Positions 24,283 to 31,436 of a stretch of DNA of 37,690 nt are shown here, piece by piece. The stretch is from an uncultured Prevotellaceae bacterium. GTDB taxonomy: Bacteria > Bacteroidota > Bacteroidia > Bacteroidales > Bacteroidaceae. Position 1 is the first letter of the stretch, and each line of letters starts with the position of its first letter. A model generated the notes under the pieces. That model saw only the letters and a program-made list of their open reading frames with translations, did not search any database and was not told where the DNA came from. A program made the translations under genes and the position numbers. Location of the stretch: assembly GCA_947168045.1 (NCBI GenBank), contig CAMVKN010000036.1, positions 1 through 37,690 of the forward strand. Reading direction: 5' to 3'.

Positions 24283-24846
24283 ATGAAAATAGTCATCATT
24301 GACAACTACGACTCATTTACCTACAACCTGAGTCACCTGGTCAAGGAGCTCGGTGCTGAAGTCACCGTCGTGCGCAACGACCAGTTTGAGCTGCCCTTCC
24401 TTGAGCAGTTCAACAAGATTATCCTCTCGCCCGGTCCGGGCATCCCCTCTGAGGCGGGTCTGCTCTGCGACGTCATCCGCCACTACGCCGGCCGCAAGCC
24501 CATCCTCGGTGTCTGCCTGGGTCATCAGGCCATCGGCGAGGTGTTCGGCGCCCGTCTGGAGAACCTCAGCGACGTGTTCCACGGCGTGGCCACCCCCTGC
24601 AGGCTCACCGTCCCTGACGCGCTCTTCAGCGGCTTGCCATCCACCATCACCGTGGGCCGCTACCACTCGTGGGTGGTCAGCAGCGAAGGGCTGCCCGACT
24701 GCCTTGAGGTGACCGCCGTGTCAGACGAAGGGCAGGTCATGGCACTGCGCCATCGCGAGCTGAACGTGCGCGGCATACAGTTCCACCCTGAGAGCGTGCT
24801 CACGCCCGACGGCAGACAGATGCTGCAGAACTGGCTCTTCCTGTAA
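24283..24846 (+). CDS. trpG: Anthranilate synthase component II TrpG
   Basis: The 187-residue class I glutamine amidotransferase supplies ammonia to TrpE. The start MKIVIIDNYDSFTYNL, SPGPGIPSEAG, the nucleophile in GVCLGHQ (Cys 78) and the C-terminal FHPES with the catalytic His and Glu are all present. The length indicates a stand-alone subunit not fused to TrpD. It follows a 67-base gap with a hairpin; trpD comes 33 bases after. Confidence 0.97.
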   Translation: MKIVIIDNYDSFTYNLSHLVKELGAEVTVVRNDQFELPFLEQFNKIILSPGPGIPSEAGLLCDVIRHYAGRKPILGVCLGHQAIGEVFGARLENLSDVFHGVATPCRLTVPDALFSGLPSTITVGRYHSWVVSSEGLPDCLEVTAVSDEGQVMALRHRELNVRGIQFHPESVLTPDGRQMLQNWLFL

Positions 24847-24879
24847 TGCTTTTCCCCCAAAACTAAAAGACTCATCCAA

Positions 24880-25923
24880 ATGGCTAAACAGACAATGAAA
24901 GACATCCTGAACAGGATGCTGAACCACGAGGAGCTGACTCGTGACGAAATGAAAGACATCCTTGTGGGCATCACCCACAGCGAGTATCCCAACGAGCAAA
25001 TAACGGCGCTGCTGACCGCCCTGCAGATGCGCGGCGCCACCGTCGACGAGCTGCTGGGCTTCCGCGACGGCATCCTGGAGACGGGCGTTCCTGCCCTGCT
25101 CAATGCCGACCGCTATATCGACGTGGTGGGCACCGGCGGCGACCGCAAGAACACGTTCAACATCTCTACCACCTCGTGCTTCGTCATTGCCGGAGCTGGC
25201 TATAAGGTGGCCAAGCACGGCAACTATGCCGCCACGAGCGTCAGTGGCGCCTCAAACGTCATTGCCAACCACGGCGTCCACTTCACCGACGACATCGACA
25301 AGCTCAACCGCTGTCTCGACCAGGCCGGCATCGTCTACCTCCATGCCCAGCTCTTCGCCAAGGCCATGAAGTTCGTGGGTCCCATCCGCAAGGCACTGCA
25401 GTTCCCCACCATCTTCAATCTGCTCGGTCCGCTGGTGAATCCCAGCCAGCCACAGTGCCAGCTGCTCGGCGTGGCCAATCTTGACCAGATGCGGCTCTAC
25501 CAGCAGGTGTACCAGCGCATCGGCATCGACTACGGCATCGTGAACTCCATCGACGGCTACGACGAAATCTCGCTGACCGGCGACTTCAAGGTCTGTACCG
25601 GCTACAGCCAGGCTGCCAACTCTTCAGCCATCAGCTATGAGCGCGTCTTCAGTCCTGCCGACATCGGCTTCGAGCCGGCCAAGCCCGAGGAGCTGCGTGG
25701 CGGTGCCACCGAAGAGGAAGCCAAGCAAATCTTCGACGCCGTTCTGGAGAACCGCGCCCTGCCTGCCCAGAAGCACATCGTCCTGGCCAACGCTGCCTTC
25801 GGCATCCAGGTACTGGAGCGTGGACAGAAGAGCATTGAAGAGTGCATCGAGATAGCCCGTGAGAGCATTGACAGCGGTGCAGCCCTTCGCACGTTTAAGA
25901 AATTCGTTGAGTTGAACAAATAG
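24880..25923 (+). CDS. trpD: Anthranilate phosphoribosyltransferase TrpD
   Basis: The 347-residue enzyme attaches phosphoribose to anthranilate. Signatures are the PRPP loop VVGTGGDRKNTFNIST, KHGNYAATSVSGASNV, and IRKALQFPTIFNLLGPLVNP. The N-terminal helical domain (LNRMLNHEELTRDEM...) and length are normal. No repeat insertion is visible in this gene, unlike its neighbours. Confidence 0.97.
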   Translation: MAKQTMKDILNRMLNHEELTRDEMKDILVGITHSEYPNEQITALLTALQMRGATVDELLGFRDGILETGVPALLNADRYIDVVGTGGDRKNTFNISTTSCFVIAGAGYKVAKHGNYAATSVSGASNVIANHGVHFTDDIDKLNRCLDQAGIVYLHAQLFAKAMKFVGPIRKALQFPTIFNLLGPLVNPSQPQCQLLGVANLDQMRLYQQVYQRIGIDYGIVNSIDGYDEISLTGDFKVCTGYSQAANSSAISYERVFSPADIGFEPAKPEELRGGATEEEAKQIFDAVLENRALPAQKHIVLANAAFGIQVLERGQKSIEECIEIARESIDSGAALRTFKKFVELNK

Positions 25924-25949
25924 CCTGCGGGTTGATTCCATAGAAAGCC

Positions 25950-26771
25950 ATGATAGAAGAAATGAGCAACCACCCCTCTCCAGCTGGGGTCCGCAGCGGT
26001 GGGCGTGACATCCTGCACGACATCGTAGCCCACAAGCGTCAGGAGCTGGAGGACATGCGTCAGCGGAAGCCATCGCTGCGCGAGGCCCTGCTGTCGTCAA
26101 GCACGGGCATCATTGCCGAGTTCAAGCGCAAGTCGCCCAGCAAGGGCTGGATAAACGAGGCGGGGCGCCCCGACAGCGTCCCACTGAGCTACCAGCAGAA
26201 CGGTGCCGCCGCGCTGAGCATCCTTACTGATGCACACTACTTCGGCGGCTGCGACGACTTCATCCGCACGGCACGCCAGAGCGGCGTCACCCTGCCCATC
26301 CTCTACAAGAACTTTGTCATCGACGAGCTGCAGCTTTATCAGGCGCTGCTCTGCGGCGCCTCAGCCGTGCTGCTCATTGCCGCCTGCCTGACGATGCCGC
26401 AGTGCGAGGCCCTCATGCGCAAGGCCCACCAGCTGGGCTTGGAGGTGCTGTTAGAGATGCACGACGAGCACGAGCTGCAGTATGCCACCCTTGGCCCCGA
26501 CCTCTGCGGCATCAACAACCGCCATCTCGGCTCCTTCGTCACCGATGTCGAGACCAGCTTCCGTCTCTCCGACCGTCTGCGCTCCGTCTGCGGCGATGCC
26601 ATCGCCGCCAACAGGACCGTGCTCGTCAGCGAGAGTGGCATCAGCAGCCCCGAGACAGTGCGGCAGCTACGTGCCGCCGGCTTCCGTGGCTTCCTCATCG
26701 GCGAGACATTCATGAAGACCCCCGCCCCCGGCACAGCCCTCAGGTCATTCATCAACGGCCTGTCAGCTTAG
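25950..26771 (+). CDS. trpC: Indole-3-glycerol-phosphate synthase TrpC
   Basis: The 273-residue enzyme closes the indole ring. Visible motifs are AEFKRKSPSKGWI (substrate phosphate and catalytic Lys), LSILTDAHYFGG, PILYKNFVIDELQ (where LRKDF is usual), GINNRHLGSF, LVSESGIS and FLIGETFMK. The family normally starts at DIL; here about 20 residues (MIEEMSNHPSPAGVRSGGR) precede it and are encoded by GC-rich sequence with an ACCCC...GGGGT pattern, so they may be repeat-derived. A later in-frame ATG is not near DIL. It is not fused to TrpF, and no trpF follows. Confidence 0.95.
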   Translation: MIEEMSNHPSPAGVRSGGRDILHDIVAHKRQELEDMRQRKPSLREALLSSSTGIIAEFKRKSPSKGWINEAGRPDSVPLSYQQNGAAALSILTDAHYFGGCDDFIRTARQSGVTLPILYKNFVIDELQLYQALLCGASAVLLIAACLTMPQCEALMRKAHQLGLEVLLEMHDEHELQYATLGPDLCGINNRHLGSFVTDVETSFRLSDRLRSVCGDAIAANRTVLVSESGISSPETVRQLRAAGFRGFLIGETFMKTPAPGTALRSFINGLSA

Positions 26772-26776
26772 TCAGT

Positions 26777-26848
26777 CCCAGAATTCCCAGCAATCCCAGT
26801 CCTCCCAGTCCTCCCAGTCCTCCCAGAACTCCCAGTAGTCCCAGAAAA
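26777..26848 (+). repeat. Eight CCCAG-nnnY nonamers where trpF is expected
   Basis: Eight units with exact 9-base period lie between trpC and trpA: CCCAG followed by AATT, CAAT, TCCT, TCCT, TCCT, AACT, TAGT and AAAA. The constant part is the same as in the trpE array. The 89-base trpC-trpA spacer is almost entirely this array. Confidence 0.9.
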
Positions 26849-26860
26849 AACAAAAAAACC

Positions 26861-27640
26861 ATGAACAAGATTAACACCCTCTTCGCCACCCACGGCGACA
26901 AGAAACTCCTCAGCCTCTATTTCTGTGCCGGATGCCCGACGCTCGACGGCACCGCCCAGGTCATCAAGACCATGGAGCGCCGCGGCATCGACTTCATCGA
27001 GGTAGGCATCCCGTTCAGCGACCCCCTGGCCGATGGTCCCGTCATCCAGACGGCAGCCACCCGAGCCTTGAAGAACGGCATGACCGTGACCCTTCTGCTG
27101 CAGCAGCTGCGTGCCATCAAGGACGAGGTGTCCATCCCCCTCATCCTCATGGGCTACCTCAACCCCATCCTCCACTACGGCATCGACCGCTTCTGTCGTG
27201 ATGCCGCCGAGGCAGGCGTCAGCGGTCTCATCATCCCCGACCTGCCCTTCGACGACTACCTCTCCACCGTGAAGCCCGCTGCCGACCGCTATGACCTGCG
27301 CATCATCATGCTCATCTCGCCTGAGACGAGCGACGAGCGCATCCGCTTCATCGATGACCACACCGACGGTTTCATCTACATGGTGTCCTCGGCCGCCATC
27401 ACCGGTGCACAGCAGAGCTTCGACGATGCCAAGCAGGCTTACTTCCGCCACATCAACCAGATGCAGCTGCGCAATCCCCGCATGATAGGCTTCGGCATCA
27501 GCAACAAGCAGACGCTGGAGTCAGCACAGGCCAACGCCGCCGGTGCCATCATTGGCTCGAAGTTCGTCACACTCCTCAACGAGACAGGCGGCGATGCCGA
27601 CGCCGCCCTCGACCAGCTGTTCGCCGCCCTGCGGTCATAA
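26861..27640 (+). CDS. trpA: Tryptophan synthase alpha subunit TrpA
   Basis: The 259-residue subunit cleaves indole-glycerol phosphate and passes indole to TrpB. Catalytic Glu 47 and Asp 58 are in FIEVGIPFSDPLADGPVIQ; GLIIPDLPFDDY, YMVSSAAITGAQ and IGFGISNKQTLESAQ form the phosphate site. The ATG at 26861 lies 12 bases after the nonamer array and is preceded by an A-rich stretch. It ends the operon, convergent with the AraC-type gene. Confidence 0.97.
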   Translation: MNKINTLFATHGDKKLLSLYFCAGCPTLDGTAQVIKTMERRGIDFIEVGIPFSDPLADGPVIQTAATRALKNGMTVTLLLQQLRAIKDEVSIPLILMGYLNPILHYGIDRFCRDAAEAGVSGLIIPDLPFDDYLSTVKPAADRYDLRIIMLISPETSDERIRFIDDHTDGFIYMVSSAAITGAQQSFDDAKQAYFRHINQMQLRNPRMIGFGISNKQTLESAQANAAGAIIGSKFVTLLNETGGDADAALDQLFAALRS

Positions 27641-27652
27641 GTTTCCTTTACT

Positions 27653-27670
27653 CATAAGTGCCCACTTATG
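27653..27670. terminator. Possible bidirectional terminator after trpA
   Basis: CATAAGTG and CACTTATG are perfect 8-base arms around two bases. They sit between the convergent ends of trpA and the AraC-type gene. There is no strong T run on the trpA side; on the other strand an A/T-poor flank makes this call weak. Confidence 0.4.
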
Positions 27671-27675
27671 CTCAC

Positions 27676-28836
27676 CTAATCAGCGTTTTTTGCCCTCAAG
27701 TCTTCCATGTAATTCTGGGGTGTCATGCCCACCATCTTCTTGAAGGTGCGCTGCAGGACGGTACGGTCAGCAAAGCCGCAGTGTTCAGCCACCGCATCGT
27801 TTCCCCATTCGGGATGCGCAGCCATGATGCGCTTGGCCTCCTCTACGCGCAGCAGGGCAATCCACTCGGTGTATTTCAGCTGGCGCTGGTGCAGCCATGC
27901 GGTCAGCCGGTAGCGGCTGATGCCGATGGCCTGTGCGGCAAAGGGTTGCAACAGACCGGTCTGGCGGTAGCCGCCACGGGCTTGCCATGCCTCCACGGCC
28001 GCCTCCACCTCGCTCATCACCTCGGGCGAGAGCACTGCTGTGTCAGCTCCGCTGTCTTTCGATTCTTTGCTCTTTAGACTGTTATATTCTTCCTCCACCT
28101 CGGCAGCGTTCTGTTCGGCGGCCTCCATGCGCTCAGGAGCGGGGCTGACGAGGTAGAAGCAGAAGCTATCTACCAGATAGAACAGGAAGAAATAGATGGC
28201 AAAGGCAATGATGAGCATCCACGTTCCCGTGCCGAAGATGGCCACGGGCACCATCAGTGCCAGCAGCATCAGACCGATGATGCTGTACTGCATCCAGCGC
28301 AGCATGCCGTCGGTGTCGCTGTCGTAGTAGTCGCTCAGGGCATGGCGCATGGCAACGAGGCTTGACGAGTGCCGCCACGTGTAGTAGCCCTGCATCAGCA
28401 TGTAGAGCACGGCTCCCGCCTTCTCGGCCATCCGCAGCTGGGGCGTGTCGCTCAGCAGCTGACGGTTGTCGGTCATTGCCGCCACGCCGAGCATCGCCAT
28501 CACCGCCACCCACACCGCGGGGCCTGTCCAGCGGTCGAGCCGGGTCAGCTTTCCGCGCCGTTGCAACAGCAGCACGGCACGGGCGAAGAGGTAGGAGGCG
28601 GGGATGAGCATCGTCAGGTTGAGCATCACCGACTGCGTCACGCCTATCAGCCGCAGACCCCACGTCAGTTGCAGGGCGAAGTGCAGGGCCAGCAGCGCCG
28701 TGCCACCGGCCATCAGCCAGCGGGCCTGCCGTGCCTGGCGGCTCTTGATGCGCCACTGGCGCAGCAACAGCAGCTTCGCCGTGAGCAGCACCATCAGCAC
28801 CACGGCCGTGAATTGCATCATCTGAAGGGTAATCAT
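27676..28836 (-). CDS. Membrane-anchored AraC-type transcription regulator
   Basis: The 386-residue protein begins with several hydrophobic spans over about 240 residues (for example FTAVVLMVLLTAKLLLL, LMAGGTALLALHFALQL, YSIIGLMLLALMVPVAIFG, LIIAFAIYFFLFYLV). A charged linker follows, and the last 100 residues form an AraC/XylS helix-turn-helix domain (AAQAIGISRYRLTAWLHQRQ ... AVAEHCGFADRTVLQRTFKK ... GMTPQNYMEDL). It should sense a membrane or periplasmic signal and bind DNA at the inner face. The start at 28836 follows eight bases after a -7 element; an upstream in-frame ATG at 28959 lies beyond this promoter. It is divergent from a 41-residue membrane peptide, with three repeated boxes between them. 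Confidence 0.85.
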   Translation of the reverse strand: MITLQMMQFTAVVLMVLLTAKLLLLRQWRIKSRQARQARWLMAGGTALLALHFALQLTWGLRLIGVTQSVMLNLTMLIPASYLFARAVLLLQRRGKLTRLDRWTGPAVWVAVMAMLGVAAMTDNRQLLSDTPQLRMAEKAGAVLYMLMQGYYTWRHSSSLVAMRHALSDYYDSDTDGMLRWMQYSIIGLMLLALMVPVAIFGTGTWMLIIAFAIYFFLFYLVDSFCFYLVSPAPERMEAAEQNAAEVEEEYNSLKSKESKDSGADTAVLSPEVMSEVEAAVEAWQARGGYRQTGLLQPFAAQAIGISRYRLTAWLHQRQLKYTEWIALLRVEEAKRIMAAHPEWGNDAVAEHCGFADRTVLQRTFKKMVGMTPQNYMEDLRAKNAD

Positions 28837-28844
28837 AGTGGCTG

Positions 28845-28852
28845 CAAAATTA
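28845..28852 (-). promoter_or_regulatory. -7 element very close to the AraC-type start
   Basis: TAATTTTG on the minus strand is followed by CAGCCACT and then ATG, the same arrangement as at the GH115 gene. Confidence 0.55.
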
Positions 28853-28877
28853 AGCATTTTCTGCGAAAAACCGCCTG

Positions 28878-28966
28878 AAGAGGTGTGACAATTTTCAAAA
28901 TCGTCACATCTTTTCCGCCAAGACGTGCAAATCTGCAACACCACTGGCAAGGCAGTCACACCTCTT
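28878..28966. promoter_or_regulatory. Three GTCACAYCTYTT boxes in a divergent control region
   Basis: Box 1 is AAGAGGTGTGAC (28878-28889, minus orientation), box 2 is GTCACATCTTTT (28903-28914) and box 3 is GTCACACCTCTT (28955-28966). Boxes 1 and 2 are part of a 25-base near-perfect palindrome centred at 28896. Box 3 covers the -33 position of the promoter at 28982. They are good candidates for the sites of the adjacent AraC-type regulator. Confidence 0.65.
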
Positions 28967-28981
28967 TTCAGTCAAATGCCC

Positions 28982-28989
28982 TATCTTTG
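28982..28989 (+). promoter_or_regulatory. -7 element for the small membrane peptide gene
   Basis: TATCTTTG matches TAnnTTTG and lies 32 bases before the ATG at 29022, just after box 3. Confidence 0.65.
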
Positions 28990-29021
28990 CCCTATAAATC
29001 TCACTGACTAACAAACGGCTT

Positions 29022-29147
29022 ATGGACGAACTGACCCGTTTCATCGCCGAGACACCTCTCTGGCTCGCCATCATCTTCCTCGCGGTCTTCGCTGCGATGT
29101 GGATATGGTTCTTCGTGCTCCTGGTGCAGGCGCTGCGTGGCAAATAA
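29022..29147 (+). CDS. 41-residue single-span membrane peptide
   Basis: The short frame reads MDELTRFIAETPLWLAIIFL, followed by AVFAAMWIWFFVLLVQALRGK and a stop. One strongly hydrophobic span of about 23 residues is flanked by an acidic N-terminus and a basic C-terminus, which predicts the C-terminus in the cytoplasm. A consensus -7 element and a repeated regulatory box lie directly upstream, which supports real expression. It is transcribed away from the membrane-bound AraC-type gene. I do not recognise the family; a partner, sensor or modulator role for that regulator is inference. Confidence 0.65.
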   Translation: MDELTRFIAETPLWLAIIFLAVFAAMWIWFFVLLVQALRGK

Positions 29148-29158
29148 AAAGATATACA

Positions 29159-29260
29159 ATGACGCGACTACGGAACATACATACACTGCTCGGCGACATC
29201 AGGAAACGCTTGCCAGAGCAAAAACAATCCCCCGCACGGCGCGGAACCATGCAGGGGCTG
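29159..29260 (+). repeat. Conserved flank 3' of the first toxin gene
   Basis: This stretch resembles 33346-33411. Both start ATGACnnCGAC, share GAACATACA nearby and share CCGCACGGC-CGGA and GCAGGGG further on. Both read as the start of a plus-strand frame (MTRLRNIHT here, MTATPNIQT there) that then runs into the 3' end of a minus-strand toxin gene. Confidence 0.55.
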
Positions 29261-29296
29261 GTGTCGCGGTCTAAGGATGATAGGAGAGAAGGAGGG

Positions 29297-29701
29297 CTAC
29301 TCCATCCAATTTTCAATCCGAAGGCCGGGGATGCGTTCAAAATGCTTTACATTACCGGTTACCAACGTCAGGTCTTCATGCAGCGCCGTGACGCCAATCA
29401 ACAGGTCAATGCTGTCAATGCGCTTGCCCATACGCTCCAATTGCCATCGAACATCGCCATACTCGCGCATACTGTACGTCGTGGGATACTGCTCGAAGAG
29501 TTTGTCTATTTCAATCACGTCATCGAAATGCTCTTTCCGCCCCGACTTGAAAGCTCCGAAGTAAAGTTCGCCGATAGTCAAGTCCGAAATTTTGCATTCG
29601 CTAACGCCCACCTTGCGGATATGCTCCACCACGGACGGCACTTGCTTAATCAGTGCGATGCAAACGCACGTATCCAAAAGATAAGTTCCTCGTGTCAGCA
29701 T
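29297..29701 (-). CDS. VapC-type PIN-domain toxin
   Basis: The 134-residue protein has the PIN nuclease pattern: YLLDTCVCIALI with the first acidic residue, ISDLTIGELYFGA with a conserved Glu, SIDLLIGVTALHEDLTLVT with later acids, and KHFERIPGL at the end. Such toxins cut RNA, often tRNA. The ATG at 29701 lies two bases after the antitoxin stop; TTG and GTG codons upstream are less likely. It is co-transcribed with the antitoxin gene and convergent with the small membrane peptide gene. Confidence 0.85.
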   Translation of the reverse strand: MLTRGTYLLDTCVCIALIKQVPSVVEHIRKVGVSECKISDLTIGELYFGAFKSGRKEHFDDVIEIDKLFEQYPTTYSMREYGDVRWQLERMGKRIDSIDLLIGVTALHEDLTLVTGNVKHFERIPGLRIENWME

Positions 29702-29703
29702 AG

Positions 29704-30009
29704 TCACCAAGTTTCTACAGTTCGTGTATTACCGCGCCCACTGCGCAGTTCCTCTGCTATCTCAAGCGAACTGCCATCGCCGCCCCAGTCCTTGTGGAAC
29801 TTGGCTAACGCTGCGTCCAGCATCTCGTCATCCATATCGGCCCAACTGCCGACAACAGACTCTGTAGAAGCAGCCTCTTGTTCTGCCTCCACCTTCTTCG
29901 CGGGCTTCAGCGATTTCACGAAGGCCAGAACCCTCTCCAGCAGCGACTTGTCATCAGCTATCTCGCCCATGGCGCGGTATAGTTCCGCATTTAACTGTAT
30001 TGTCGTCAT
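29704..30009 (-). CDS. Antitoxin partner of the VapC-type toxin
   Basis: The 101-residue acidic protein starts MTTIQLNAELYRAMGEIADD and has LLERVLAFVKSLKPAKK, then a long acidic tail (WADMDDEMLDAALAKFHKDW) of the kind that wraps a toxin. The N-terminal part could form a small DNA-binding fold, but the family is not one I can name. Its promoter and a 14-base palindrome lie just upstream, which suggests autorepression. Its sequence is unrelated by eye to the antitoxin at 33841-34056, although their leaders are nearly the same. Confidence 0.75.
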   Translation of the reverse strand: MTTIQLNAELYRAMGEIADDKSLLERVLAFVKSLKPAKKVEAEQEAASTESVVGSWADMDDEMLDAALAKFHKDWGGDGSSLEIAEELRSGRGNTRTVETW

Positions 30010-30012
30010 AAT

Positions 30013-30045
30013 CCTAACATGTTTGGGTTTCCGGGGGCAAAGATA
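30013..30045 (-). promoter_or_regulatory. Promoter and palindrome of the first toxin-antitoxin operon
   Basis: TATCTTTG (30045-30038) is the -7 element. The near-palindrome CCAAACATGTTAGG (30026-30013) lies between it and the ATG at 30009. The 36 bases at 30010-30045 match 34057-34092 at 33 positions. Confidence 0.75.
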
Positions 30046-30065
30046 CGAAAAAGCGAGAGAAATGC

Positions 30066-30087
30066 AAAGGAAATCGCGATTTCTTTT
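30066..30087. promoter_or_regulatory. Perfect 14-base palindrome in a divergent intergenic region
   Basis: GAAATCGCGATTTC (30070-30083) extends to 22 bases with one G-T pair. It lies between the antitoxin promoter and the surface-protein genes on the plus strand and has no counterpart at the second module. It could be an operator. Confidence 0.5.
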
Positions 30088-30177
30088 CATTTCCGAGCGA
30101 AAGTATATTAGAGCGGAGCTCAAAGGTACGAAAATAAATTGAATTAAACGGAATAATAACATAAAAAACAAAACAAC

Positions 30178-30492
30178 ATGAAAAGAAAGACATTTATTTC
30201 TTGCATCGCGCCCTCGGCCCCGGAGACCGCAGGACGCAGACTCAAGCGGGCAGCCATGACGCTGCTCCTCGCCCTGCTCACCGCCACGACGGCGGGGGCA
30301 GCGGACATCACGCAGAATACTGCGGTGGTGATTAACAGCAGCAATAAGAGTACCTACGAGGGCAAGTCCATCACCAGCACCGTGCCGTCGACTTCCTATG
30401 CGGGAACTCGCACGAAATTTACCTCAACGGGAGCTATCGTGGTGGACGGCATCGCACCGACCTCTGACCAAAAACTAAAGAATCATGCATAA
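30178..30492 (+). CDS. Orphan secretion leader, probably a truncated surface protein
   Basis: The 104-residue product has a long basic N-region (MKRKTFISCIAPSAPETAGR), a hydrophobic core MTLLLALLTATTAGAAD and only about 55 residues of Ser/Thr-rich mature sequence. It looks like the first part of a large secreted protein of the kind found at 34953. The C-terminal residues (DQKLKNHA) read into the leader of the next gene and overlap its start by eight bases, which suggests that a deletion fused a secretion leader to a downstream region. It may alternatively be a small secreted protein. Confidence 0.5.
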   Translation: MKRKTFISCIAPSAPETAGRRLKRAAMTLLLALLTATTAGAADITQNTAVVINSSNKSTYEGKSITSTVPSTSYAGTRTKFTSTGAIVVDGIAPTSDQKLKNHA

Positions 30493-31378
30493 CAAAACAT
30501 TCATTCCGTATCTGCACTTGACGGCCTTCCTGCTCGCCATTTTGGCGGTGCTCGCCGCCTGCGAGAAGCCCCTCCTCGGAGAAGATGCGGTCGGCGATTC
30601 TCCCACCGACGCCAACGTCATCCTCCGCTTCACCCAGTTTGAGCAGGAGGCGTTTACCCGCGCCGCCACCGACATCACCTCCCTCTGTTCCCGCCTCAAT
30701 ATCGCCATCTTCAACAGCGAGGGGACGAAGGTGAAGACGGTGGCGCAAAAGGAGGGCGACAGCGACTACGGTACCGTGGCCCTCAGTTTGGCTGAGGGAA
30801 CCTACCAATTGGTTGTCATCGCCCATAACTGCGAGGGCTCGGCAACCATCACAAGCACCGAGAAAGTCACCTTTCCCAATAACAAAGTAACCGACACCTT
30901 CTACTACTACGGCGACCTTGTGGTGACGAGCGAGACACAGAACTACGACCTGACGCTCACCCGCGCCGTGGCGATGTTCCGGCTGGTGTTGACGGACGAA
31001 GACATCCCGTCCGCGGTGGCGAAGTTCAAGTTCTACTACACGGGTGGCTCCAGCACCTTTAGCCCGAATGACGGCTACGGCTGCGTAAACTCCAAGCAGA
31101 CGGAGATACGGACGGTAGCCTCCGACGGAGTATATGAGATCTATACCCTGCCACACACCGAGGAAGATGTGCTGACCAAGCTCACCGTCACCGCCCTCGA
31201 TGCCAACGACAACACCATCAAGGAGCGTATCTTCGAGAACGTCCCCGTCGTGCGCAACCAGGTGACACGCTACACCGGCAGTTTTTTCGGTAGCGGCGGC
31301 GGAGGACAGACCGGCAGCGGCAGTTTCCGCATGACCGCCGACCCGGACTGGGACAGCGTGAACGGATATACGTTCTAA
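30485..31378 (+). CDS. FimB/Mfa2-like fimbrial lipoprotein
   Basis: The 297-residue lipoprotein has the signal LLAILAVLAAC (lipobox Cys at about 26) followed by a strand-rich two-domain body. Segments such as LNIAIFNSEGTKVKTVAQKE, LAEGTYQLVVIAHNCEGSA and LTLTRAVAMFRLVLTD fit the Bacteroidales Mfa2/FimB fimbria anchor family. The protein would sit in the outer membrane and anchor or end a type V pilus, whose subunits are activated by Arg-gingipain-like cleavage in relatives. A small hairpin follows the stop. Confidence 0.8.
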   Translation: MHNKTFIPYLHLTAFLLAILAVLAACEKPLLGEDAVGDSPTDANVILRFTQFEQEAFTRAATDITSLCSRLNIAIFNSEGTKVKTVAQKEGDSDYGTVALSLAEGTYQLVVIAHNCEGSATITSTEKVTFPNNKVTDTFYYYGDLVVTSETQNYDLTLTRAVAMFRLVLTDEDIPSAVAKFKFYYTGGSSTFSPNDGYGCVNSKQTEIRTVASDGVYEIYTLPHTEEDVLTKLTVTALDANDNTIKERIFENVPVVRNQVTRYTGSFFGSGGGGQTGSGSFRMTADPDWDSVNGYTF

Positions 31379-31384
31379 AGGGAG

Positions 31385-31400
31385 TGCCCCTCGCGGGGCA
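31385..31400. terminator. Small GC hairpin after the Mfa2-like gene
   Basis: TGCCCC and GGGGCA pair around TCGC, six bases after the stop. No T tail follows, so it may slow or stabilise the transcript rather than end it. Confidence 0.35.
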
Positions 31401-31436
31401 GAAATTGAACAAAATTGAAACCAAAATTAAAGCAAA

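Noticed and set aside
26402..26860. In-frame extension upstream of trpA through trpC and the nonamer array
   Set aside because: The stretch within trpC is an alternative frame, and the TrpA fold starts at the ATG at 26861.
29099..30142. Long plus-strand frame across the first toxin-antitoxin module
   Set aside because: It is antisense to two genes with clear PIN-toxin and acidic-antitoxin features and an upstream promoter; only its first codons may be a real remnant.
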